From: Flaccisagitta enflata | Taxonomy: Eukaryota; Chaetognatha; Sagittoidea; Aphragmophora | Reading direction: 5' to 3' | Assembly (NCBI GenBank): GCA_965153355.1 | Contig: OZ231127.1 | Coordinates: 35,340,001 to 35,404,000, forward strand | Length of the DNA stretch: 64,000 nucleotides | Shown here: piece after piece, positions 50,881-61,900 of the stretch | Numbering within the stretch: position 1 is the stretch's first letter | How the letters are laid out: each line of letters starts with the position of its first letter | Notes under the pieces: generated by a model | Told to the model about the DNA's origin: nothing | Databases searched by the model: none | The model's input: the letters and a program-made list of their open reading frames with translations, nothing else | Translations under genes and position numbers: made by a program

Positions 50881-51000
50881 ATAAAATAACGGTTGAAATG
50901 TTGCTAGCACGAGACAAAAAAACAGTGGAAACCGAGCTACAATAGTGTTTCACTTGCAAGTTTCACGAACTGCGAAAATGATATAAAAGCTTTTGTTACT

Positions 51001-51297
51001 TTTTATTGGAAGACACGTAACTGTATAACAAGCTTCGTCCATCCGTCCGTCGTTCCGTCTGTCCATCTGTCCATCTGTCCGTCTGTCCGTCTGTCCGTCG
51101 GTCCGTCAGGCCGTCGATCCATCTGTCTGCCGGTTTGTCAGTCTGTCCATTCATAACAAGTCAAAAAATATAGAAACGCGCATTTAGATGTGTTTATGTG
51201 TGCAGGGGGATGTTGAGGGGGAGTTTGGGTGAGGCTGGGGGTTGGATGGCCCTGCCCATCCGTCCGCAACGATATTGTGACCTCGCGTCTCTTGCTT
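51001..51297 (-). mobile_element. HINE, hairpin subfamily 3, long microsatellite
   Basis: TTTTATTGGAAGACACGTAA, AGCTTCGTCCATCCGTCC, a GTCC/GTCT microsatellite of ~110 bp, GAAACGCGCATTTAGATG, and the end GCCCATCCGTCCGCAACGAT with ATTGTGACCTCGCG. The hairpin is decayed. Confidence 0.75.
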
Positions 51298-51355
51298 AAC
51301 TTCGAGTGGTTCTCTTCCATCTCAAGTTAATACATTCTTATACTGTGTTATGATA

Positions 51356-51531
51356 CAGTGGGACCCCGCAATAACAGCCCCGCCTTTAAAGGTTCCCCAT
51401 CAATAAAGGTGAACATTTTAAGGTCCTAAATGATAGTGATTAAAGTTATTTTACCTCTCTTTAAAGGTAAACCTGAGATAAAGGTGAAAAATCTTTTGTC
51501 CCAATGGGACCGATGAGGCGGAGTCCTACTG
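51356..51531. mobile_element. TA-flanked MITE, 176 bp, pogo-like ends
   Basis: The ends read inward CAGTGGGACCCCGC and CAGTAGGACTCCGC with TA outside both. CAGTRGRACCYCG-type ends are usual for pogo/Tigger-group elements. The interior has AAAGGTGAA words and no coding capacity. Confidence 0.82.
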
Positions 51532-51934
51532 TACAGCCATTGATTGTTAAATGAGAGAAAAACCCAATCACTCCGCCAATGCATGCATGCATGCATGTTT
51601 CATTATAAATGATGGTTACTGAGGTATATCATAGATACTCATGGGTCAATTAAAATGCCGCTGCATCAAAATCGTTGCTAGGGCCGGTGAATAATAGAAA
51701 CAATTCGCTTACTGGCAATTTCACGCATACTGTCTTCAGATTTTCTAAAAGAAGCTCAAATATTTTTCTCAACAAACTAAGAGATGGCGCGCCATGGCGT
51801 AAACATGCGTAATCCAAATGACATTTTTTATCTTTCTTATCAACAATGACACGAAGTACAGTCCTTTTATTTTCTAAAATGATCATACATGGGTAACTCA
51901 TATTGCAGTCTCGACTCTCTCTTTAACGCACTCG

Positions 51935-52140
51935 CTCTCTCTTGCGCTCTCCCGTTGACTCTTGCTTGCTCTTGCTTGCTCTCGCTCGTTCTAGCTTTCT
52001 TTTGCTCGCTCTTGCTAGCTCTCATTCGCTTTTGCTTGCGCTCGCTCGCTCTTGCTTGCGCTCGCTCGCTCTTGCTTGCTCTTACTCAATCTTGCTTGCT
52101 CTCGCTCACTCTTGCTTGATCTCGCTAGCTCTTGCACTTT
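51935..52140. repeat. ~12-bp tandem repeat (CTTGCTTGCTCT / CTCGCTCGCTCT)
   Basis: Two interleaved 12-bp unit types alternate for about 200 bp. Leu-Ala-Ser-rich frames across it are repeat products. Confidence 0.85.
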
Positions 52141-52823
52141 CACACGCGTTTCTCGCTCTCATGCTCTCTTGCTCTGGCTCTCAATCTGGCTCTCACTCTC
52201 GCTGATACTATCTATTTGATGCACTAGCACATGATGACACAAGAAGTATCCTCAAACGATATGCCGTCATATTATGTCTTTACTTGTCATGGTAGCTATG
52301 TTTAGGCGAGTTTTCTGTAACTGATATCGTTTTTGTCATTTGCCATGGGCTGCTGATGGCAGGGACCTCCTCCAAACACAGTAAGGTGATATCGAGAATG
52401 TCATTCATAATCATCTTAAATGACACCAAAGCTCCAAAATTGCGTGGTCGCACATTCTGCTATTCATTTAAAAAAAAGATAAGGAAAAAAAATCAGTTTT
52501 TGATGAAAGCAGTTCACTGTTTAAGCGATAAATTTGGGTAAGACTCTGATTAAGAAGAACACTCAAACGTTTCCCAAAATGTGGGATGGTTCAGTTTCAA
52601 TGTATTTACTCACGAGGGATATAATTGAATTCGAAAATGATACTTTAGAGACTACGTGCTATGGCCGCTAAGCTCCACGGCTAAAGACAAGAGGGCTTGG
52701 GTGTATTTGTAGAAAGTAACGTCTGGCTAAAAACCTTTCAACGAGCGAAAGATAAATGTGCAAAAGTTCGCCAGGATCACAGTTTTAGCCGCAGGAAGAG
52801 AGGGGAAAAAACGAAAACTTATA

Positions 52824-53094
<271 letters not shown>

Positions 53095-53463
53095 GAGCGA
53101 GCGTGGTTTTGTTTACGCGTGTTTACACACTGAAAAATGTAAACAAAAAGACTGACAGGACTTGGATAGTAATGATGTAACGATCCGCGAGTGACAAAAT
53201 TATACTGCGTGATATCATTTTTTGTTTCGAAACATTTTTAGTTACTTCCCTCAGTATTTTTTGCATATCTGTGCAATATCATCCCTTTTGGGCGCGCGAA
53301 ACGAGATTCTATCATCGGTCTTACAGTTCATTGATCTCTCAGTCTGTCTTTATCGCACGTATTTTGGTTGGCTTCATCTGGAACACAGTCCGGTACGATT
53401 TTTTTTAATTTCATAGGATACCTCACATTAAAATGCTGTAGATTACAGGTTGCTGACATAGAC

Positions 53464-53990
53464 AACTAGTCATCCAAGGATCGCACATGGTCAGCGGTAC
53501 CCAATGCCCTGCTTGGAGTGATCAAGTGAAGTGTGGAGAGAGAGCAGGGCAGCGGCCCCAAATGGTGGTCTGAGAAGATGGATAGAGGTCATTGAAGGCC
53601 TGGAGGCCCGAATTAGGTTCTAAAGAGTAGATTTGAGGTTCGAGGGGCAGGCTTGAGGACCAGAGGACAAATTTGAAGCCTAAAGAGCTGATGTGAGGCC
53701 TGGAGGGTAGATTTGGGGTATGGAGGGCTAATTTGAGGTCTGGAGGGCAGATATGAGGTCTGGAGAGCTGATTTAAGATCTCAAGGGCTAAGTTGGTCTT
53801 GAAGGGCTTTTCAGCCTATTCTGATAGCTCAGAGGGCCAAAATCAGGCCTGAGAGTGCAAAATTGAGGCCCCCAATGGCCAAGGGGGGGGTGGGGACGGA
53901 CGGACGGACGGAAGGATGGAAGGATGGACGTCTCGAAATTCCCCCCTGTGTCCTACAGGACATCAACCCTTTGGGGCCGCTGCCCAAAAA
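53464..53990 (+). mobile_element. Group-B element, variant B1, complete
   Basis: It starts AACTAGTCATCCAAGGATCG, CACATGGTCAGCGGTACCC, then AGCAGGGCAGCGGCCCC. A ~20-bp minisatellite (GAGGTCTGGAGGGC words, about 53590-53880) and (GGAC)n follow. The inverted arm CCCCCTGTGTCCTACAGGAC ends GGGGCCGCTGCCCAAAAA. It lies 1.6 kb from the Helentron in the same orientation and shares its first bases. Confidence 0.9.
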
Positions 53991-54400
53991 GGTGGCCTGA
54001 TGATTGTAAATCTTTTATCTCCACCTAGATCTCAACTTCAGTGACACATAGTTGTTAAATGGAGAAAAACAAATTACATCAACCCAAACGTAAAGGGTCT
54101 TGGTTCAGATTTTGAACAGTATCTTGAATTATATCCCCCTCATTACTCCTCGCTCTAAACTTAGTGTATTTCCTCACCAGTCCCCCCCCCACCTCAACCC
54201 TCCCAATGAACTCCATAAAAAACAGTCGGAAGATGATGATGACGTGTTGGCGAATTTTTCTCTCTCAGTCTTTGCAACATGACGATGATGGCGCGTGTTG
54301 TTCGCGCGAGATGCGGCCACAGCTGGCATCGTCTCCGCGATATCATTACGATGGGCTCTCGGTTCCACAGCCGACTTCCACTCCGCTTCAAAGTTGTTGG

Positions 54401-54632
54401 CATCAGATACCCTTTGCACTGTGGGCTGAAAATGTTTCAGCGAAAACTCAGTGATTCGCATCAGATACCCTTCGCACTGTGGGCTGAAAATGTTTCAGCG
54501 AAAACTCAGTGATTCGCATCAGATACCCTTCGCACTGAGGGCTGAAAATGTTTCAATGAAAACTCAGTGATTCGCATCAGATACCATTCGGACTGTGGGC
54601 TGAAAATGTTTCAGCGAAAACTCAGTGATTCG
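54401..54632. repeat. 58-bp tandem repeat, four units
   Basis: CATCAGATACCCTTCGCACT unit starts are at 54401, 54459, 54517 and 54575, exactly 58 bp apart, each followed by GTGGGCTGAAAATGTTTCAG and CGAAAACTCAGTGATTCG. Units differ by only a few bases, so the array is young. Confidence 0.95.
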
Positions 54633-55642
54633 CCTCGGACACCACTAGAGGACTGAAAACCAGTTATTTACGCAGAATGTGTGAATTTTTTTTTCTCAAT
54701 TAGGTTTTAAATTTGAGGTGTATGAAAATGTCAGTTGTGATAGTTATGTGGTGCTTTGGGTGTCTGTATTAATGATTTCTTCTCATTGATTGAAATGGTA
54801 AATGGTGGTTTCCAAAAAAAAGCACGCCGCACGTGAATATGTCGTTTCTTATGTTTTGATCCCACAATTTTTCACCATAAGAATGTCTTCTTTTTTTTCA
54901 TCTATCTCTCTTTTACTATTTTTCTTTTTTCTTTTTTCAGGTTGGTGTGTTTTCTTCTTCTTCGTTTTTTCCAATTGCGAAATCTTCCTCGGCGCCACGA
55001 AAGCGACTAAAAGCACAAATAAATGTCTCAAAAACGCTGCCGGTTCTACGTTCTGCCGACTATCAAGTCTAGCATCCGATCTCATTCTCTTCAATCATGA
55101 ATGTTGACGATGTGATGCATGGCCTCATCTCAATGGTGAGGGCTATAAAGGGCAAAAAGAGGTGAGGTCGTTCAGACTATCTCCAATGCAAACATTCACA
55201 GTTTTTCCCCCACCCCTCTTATGAGGTGACATTGTATTTTTGTACTTAAAGATGTATAAAAATATCTTGATTTTCATTTAACTTCGCAGTTCGTACTGTG
55301 CAGGAGCAGAAAACTAAATCTATTCACCCATATTCCTGGTGGTGATTCTAAAAAAGGATCACCCACTAAGGAACCCGATTACTTTTGTGTACGTCATCTT
55401 GACTGAAAGTTAACTGAAACTCTGTATTTTTTTTTTGGTCACTTAGAAAATATTTACCAACCACAATGTTGCTACTCTCACACGCAAAAAGTCGTAAATG
55501 AATGTTACATAGAATCTGAATTATTTACAGAATGGCTCATATGGTGCTATTTTCCTCTTAATGTTCTACGCCAATAAGTAAAATATAACTCCAAAGAGAA
55601 GAAGAAGAAGGAGAAGAAGAACTAGTCGCCCAAAGGCAAGAA

Positions 55643-55999
55643 ATGGTCAGCGGTACCCGTTGCCCTGCCTGTTGTTATTATGTAAGGAAGCGTAGCGAGA
55701 GCAGGGCAGCGGCCCCAAAGGGCCGATGTCCTGTAGAACACAGGGGTGAACTTGTTTTTGTTGAAACCTCTCTTGAAACTTGCTTGAACATTGAGGGACA
55801 TTATTCCATTTGTAATAGGTTAAGTGTTTACTATGTCATTCTAGTGAATGATGATATTCCACTTCATGCTAGCAATGCTGATGATTTGACCTCCTTCTGT
55901 AAACAAACCGTTGCTAAGTTACGCTGGAAACAACAAACAACAAGACCAAAGCTTAACCAGCATGAACCTAACGCACAATTAAGAAAAAATCATGAATAG
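55643..55999 (+). CDS. Short upstream frame of the Helentron, overlapping the main ORF
   Basis: 118 codons from ATG at 55643. The first ~37 lie in the shared group-B terminus; the rest (NIEGHYSICNRLSVYYVILV, NADDLTSFCKQTVAKLRWK) are Helentron-specific and coding-like. The stop TAG (55997-55999) overlaps the main ORF's ATG (55992). An A6 run sits just before it at 55984-55989. It may be a separate small protein, or an N-terminal part joined by frameshift. No family recognised. Confidence 0.35.
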   Translation: MVSGTRCPACCYYVRKRSESRAAAPKGRCPVEHRGELVFVETSLETCLNIEGHYSICNRLSVYYVILVNDDIPLHASNADDLTSFCKQTVAKLRWKQQTTRPKLNQHEPNAQLRKNHE

Positions 56000-58900
56000 C
56001 TTTCTTCGCGTGGCGTTGTTCCTTGGGGATTCTGTGCTTGCAAACATTTTCACAATTGATGACAAATTGAAAAAGAAATTTCAAGATGATTTTTCGTATG
56101 ATTACATTTATGAAGAATTTGTTGGTGGCGCCGATCTTCAATACATCGCACGAAGATGTTTCCCAAAGTTCATGGCTCTCATTAGTAAGAATCACGAATT
56201 TTTTACGGTAGATGTATTTTTGTGTGCCGGTGCAGTGGACCTTAGTAATGCACTGACAAAGTCGCTATTTCAAGAGGGAGCCTTTCTTAAGCAGAGATTT
56301 CAATATTGCAAAACCATAATGGACGATCCATTTGTTCGCAAGCTATATTTATTTCCGCTAACACCCAGGAATGTATGCAAATCACAGCTTAGAAAACGGT
56401 TCCCTCATTACGGTGATTTCAGTTGGATTAAGAAGGCTAACACTCATATCAAGTCATTGAATCAGGCTTTGACTGACAAACATCACGCGAAATTGATAAA
56501 TGTGTCAGTTTCTAGCGTTGCTATATCTAAGAAGCTGACAAAAGATGGTCTTCATTTCTTAGATGATGGAAAAAAGCAAATTTTTTCTGGTTTGTGGCAA
56601 GTTGAAGCAAAACCATATGATGTTGCAGAAACAGATTATCCCTTGCTCTCTCCCAAAAATTCAAAATCATCTCCCATTATTCAATCGTTGGAGTATGGTA
56701 GGGAAATCAGAATGATTGAATCTCGATTAAAACAACGGCGTAGTAGTTGCAAAAAAACGTTGAAACCTGTTTGCATTACTGATGATGTGCATGATGTAGC
56801 ACCGATGCAGACGAAGAAAATCTGTAGGGACAAATCTGTAAAATTGATTCAAACACAAAAGCGTGATACGGTTGGCACGAAAAAAAATTTGAAAAAGGTT
56901 TCATGTTTTTCCTATCCAAATTTTGAAATCCCTGATTTTGTCAAAAGGAACGAAAAAGTTAAAAAGATAAGTGATGAAGACAAAAAGGTAAGTCGTTACG
57001 TTAAGTTCCTTAAGACAAAACTTTCCTGTCCTGCCCCATTGGAAGAGAGGGAATCTGTCTCAAATCCTGATATCCATGCGTCAAGGAGACTGAAAGAGAA
57101 TAATAGGTCACGACGAGTGTCTTCTCCTTCGATCAGTAGAGATAAAAAATCTCCCCTCACCTGCGATGAGAAAGCCGATCTCAAATCGCAATTAAAACAA
57201 AAGATCAACAATATGCAAATTTCCAGGATTTGTGCAAAAGCAAAAAATGATTCAGAGTGTTTTAACACTCTAAATGGTAAATCTGGTGTATCTAGAAAAA
57301 TTAGGAAAAAGGCTTTAAAAAAGATAAAAAAGTTTTTGATGCCTGAATTAGGTCAGATGAGTGATCGGGACTGTGCAAATGATGAAAAGATACGCTTCAC
57401 TTACAATAGTTCAAAGGGTGTGTTGTGTGAGCATGTTGGTAGTGATGGTAATGCGGAAGTTTTGTTTGACAATTTGAATATGCACGGTGGAGGTAAAAAA
57501 CGCAGCACGAGTTATGAAAGTCGGAAAAAGAAAAGACAGAGACAAAACAAGAAAGACACAATGACTGAAGATGATTTGGCTGACTTTAATAAAAAAGAGT
57601 GTGAACGGTTAAAGGGTTTAAAACAAAACAAGATAGACGCAATGACCGAAGATCAACTGGCTGACTTTAAACAAAAGGAGAATGACCAGCAGAAGAATTA
57701 TAGACAAAATAAGATGGACGCAATGACTGCAGACCAATTGGCTGACTTTAAGAAGAAAAAGAGTGACCAGCGGAAGAGTCTGAGACAAAATGCAGAAAAT
57801 TCATTGAATGATCCAATGTTGACTGAATTGCGCGCAGCCCAAAGCAGAAGTAAAAAACAGCGCCGGGTGGAAAAATTGAAGCATATGTCTGTTGAAGAAA
57901 TAGAGATTTTGAAAAAAAACGAAAATCAACGAGTTAAGCAATGCAAACAAAAAAATGCTCAGAAGGTCCATGAACAAAATTCTGCCAAGCCTTTTAATTC
58001 CTTTTTGAAGGAGTTGATGAAGTCAAAAATTCAGATGCATGATGAAATATACAAAGAAAGTCGAAAAGAAATAGTAAAAGACCATTCAAAATTTTTTGAA
58101 TCAATCAAACACGGTCCTCACTTTTACTGTTGCTGTTGTGAAAGGGGTTTTTTTAGAAATCAAGTTATAAAAGCTTCTAAAGATTTTTTGGAAAAGAAAA
58201 TTTACTTTAATGGAAAAGAGCTAAATTGGTTTCGAGATGTCAAAAGTATCAATGATCTAACTTATATTTGCAAATGTTGTCAAGAACATATTAAAAGAAA
58301 CTCTTTGCCTAAGTTAGCAGTAGCAAACGGCAATGAGTTTCCAGAAATTCCTGATTTCATCGCGTGTCTCAATGAAGGGGAAGAACGGCTAGTGAGCCCA
58401 CGTTCGTTTTTCATCCGTATCCAAAAGTTAGGAGTGGGTTCACAGAAAGGACTTTTGTCCAATGTCGTAAATGTCCCTATCCCCATTGACAGAACTATCA
58501 CCCAATTACCACTTGCATCACCCACCGATTCAAAAATCATCAATCTTAGGTTTAAAAGGAAAATGTCTTATGAGCATGATTTTCTTAGTATGAATGTAGA
58601 CATAACTCGAATTTGTGCTGCCTTGAACTATTTAAAGGACACAGAATTGTATAATGTTCTTGGTGTTACTTTAAGTGAAAAAAATATTGATTTATTGCGT
58701 CAGAGTTTAAATGTGGCACAAGATCAAGTATGCACTACCAATAATAAAACAAACAAATCTGAAAATCATCTTGATATCGGCGATCGTGATGGTATTCTTC
58801 TAAGTGCTCATGTTGATGTTGAATCTGGAAGTAGTCATGTGAATGATGATCGTAATGAGAGTTGTGATGAAAGCAATGTTGTGACTGATGATTGTGTTGT

Positions 58901-61900
58901 TGATGGTGATGAAGATGATTGTGGATTAGATGAAGATGACAATTGGTCGGAAAAAGTTGATGAAAGTTGTATCAATGTTGGGAATGATGATACTTTGCTT
59001 TTGTCTGAAACCATGGATATTGAAAATGTCTCTGAGGCACTGAAATCCTACGCAATAGCCCCTGGGGAAGGGCAACTGCCCCTACCCCTAACATTGGATA
59101 AGTTTGCCCTACAGGCAGCTTATCCAACATTGTTTGCTGGAACAGTACCTGTGAATAATCTTATACCCTTGAATATCTCTGACTTTGCTAAGCTCTGTAT
59201 GGAGCACAAATTATCCCGCTATCGTTTACACCCCAATTACATTTTTGCGTTGTACAGAATTTTACAAACTACTCGTTTAAAAAATTCTGTTTCGATTAAT
59301 TTGCGAAAAAATAAAAGGGTTGATGGTTCAACAGTGACGGCCAAGGATCTTCTAGGTCCATCATCAGCTTCCCTCATTCAATATAATGGAGGCTACAAGG
59401 TGCTGTCTTCCGATAGGTCCTCTCCTGCTTATTGGGAAAAGATAAAAAAGGAGCTTATGGCTATGATGCGGCAGCTAGGTGTGCCTACTTTTTTTTTAAC
59501 GTTTTCGTCATCAGAAACTTGGTGGTCGGAGTTAATAGCAAGTTTATACTTTGAAAAACATTCAGAAACTATATCTTTTGATGAAGTGTCCAAAATGGCC
59601 TGGAAGGACAAAGTTCTTTTAATAAGAGAAAACCCTATAGCCACTGCCAGGCATTTCGACCATCGTTTTAGAAACTTTTTTAATTTTGTCATAAAACCGA
59701 CCCTAGGTTATGATGACAAATCTGATGATTATTTTTTGAGAGTGGAATTTCAGGCTAGGGGTAGCCCTCACATACATATGATTTTGTGGGTTCAGGGTTC
59801 CCCCAAGTATGGAATTTCAGACAAAAAAACAATATGTGACTTCATAGATAAGTATGTCTCTGCTGAAATTCCAGGTAATTCTTTTGCTGAAATTCCACAC
59901 TATCTAAAATGCCAATTTCACAAGCATGGCTTCACATGCAAGAAGCACAACCGTCGTGAGTGTAGATTTGGGTTCCCTAAGAAGCCTTTTCCCACTACTA
60001 GAATCTTAGAACCTTTTGATGTTGATGCGCATGTGAGAAAAAATCATGAAGTTAATGATATCTCATTGGAAAATTTTAAAGTCCTAAAAGACAATTTGAA
60101 AAAAGAGCTTAAATCACGATCAAAAAAAATCAACGAATTTTTAGATTCATTAGATTTTTCAAAAGAGGAGGTTTACAATATGTCCTTTGAAAAATTTCTA
60201 GAGTCTATTGAGTTGACTGAATATGAATATGTGGAAGCTGTTTCATTCTCTATAAAACGGCCTCAAGTATTTTTAAAAAGAGAAATCAAGGCAATAAGAC
60301 TTAACAGTTATAATGAAACTTTACTCAAGGTATGGCAAGCTAACCTAGATATTCAGTTTATATTAGACCCCTTTTCGGTCTGTCAGTATGTAGTCTCTTA
60401 TATTGGTAAAAGTAGTCGAGGTATGTCAAAACTCCTTCGAAAGGTGACTAATGAATGTAAGAAAAAGAATTCCTGTGTTAGAGAACAGCTATTTACAATT
60501 TGTAAGGAATTTCAGGGGGCGTCTGAAATAAGTTCTCAAGAAGTTGCATACAATCTCCTTCAACTACCATTATCTCAATCATCACGTAGTAAAGTACGAA
60601 TAAGCACATATCCTCCTGTGGAGCGAGTGAAAATGTTAAAAAGCCGTCAGCAATTAGCTGAATTATCACCAGACAGTGAGAATGTATTCATGGTTAATTG
60701 TTTTGATAGATATGCAAAACGAGATGCTGCACTGGAGGGTATGAATTTAATAGACTTTGTCTCTGGTAGATTGAGCGAACGGAAACCTAAAGTTATCATG
60801 TACTATTACTATGATAGAATTCAACAATTTGAAGAATTTGCGCGAGTGCAATTGTTGTTATATGTACCATGGCGTGAAGAAGACAATCTAAAGGGTTCAT
60901 TTGATTCACACATTGAACAATATCTGGCAAACGAAACCCGTATTAATGAGATTCGGGCATTTTACCATAAAATAGAAAATGACAAAATTTTAGAAGCCAT
61001 GGAGGAATGCGAAAAAGAATGTGACTTAAGCCCCGGTGTTGATGAAGAGGAGGTAAAAGCCCAACTTGTTAATAAGAGACAAAATACAAAAATTGATGAC
61101 ATTATTCCAACACAAATTTCCCAAGAATTAGGGTATGACTATTTCAAAGAATCTGAGTTGCAAGTGAAAAAAATCAAATACCCAAACAAAAATGAGTTTT
61201 TTAGTCAATTTCAGGTTCTTAATAAAAAGCAAATGGAAATTTTTCTCGAAGTTGTATCCCGGGAGACGAAATCCATACCTTATCACATGGTTGTTATTGG
61301 TAAGGCTGGCACTGGTAAGTCTAAAGTCCTAAAATCAATTAATAACTGGATAGATTTATATCATTCTAACTTAAGAGGTAACAATCCTGATTTGACATAT
61401 AACATCGTCTGCGCATTTACGGGTAATGCAGCATACAATGCCAAGGGGCATACATTTCATAGCGCCCTTGGCATGAGAATCAATAGCAATGAAAATACTG
61501 CTGTCGGATTGATAGCTGATAAGACATTGAGCCATCTTAACAGTGTATTTACTTCTATTCATCATCTCTCCGGAGACGAATTTACATACATTGGAAGTGA
61601 TATGCTTTCTAAGATCAATAAACATCTCAAGGTTATTAAGCAAAATAGTCAGGAGGATTTTGGGGGGCTTAATGTTATTTTTTACGGCGATCCCTGCCAG
61701 CTAGGTCCAATATTTGACCGCTATATATTTGAGCCAAATACAAAAGATCCTATGGGCTTAATAGCTGGGGGATGTTTGTTTGAAAAGTTTTGTTGCTTTG
61801 AACTTGATGAAATTATGAGACAAAAAGACAGACTGTTTCAAGAGGCATTATCAGATCTAGCCGATGGAAATGGCCCAATGAAAGAAACTAACCTTAAAAT

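Noticed and set aside
54802-55107. 101-codon frame with hydrophobic Phe-rich centre
   Set aside because: The hydrophobic part is a T-rich tract that ends like a splice acceptor (TTTTTTCAG); the residues after it are too few to judge.
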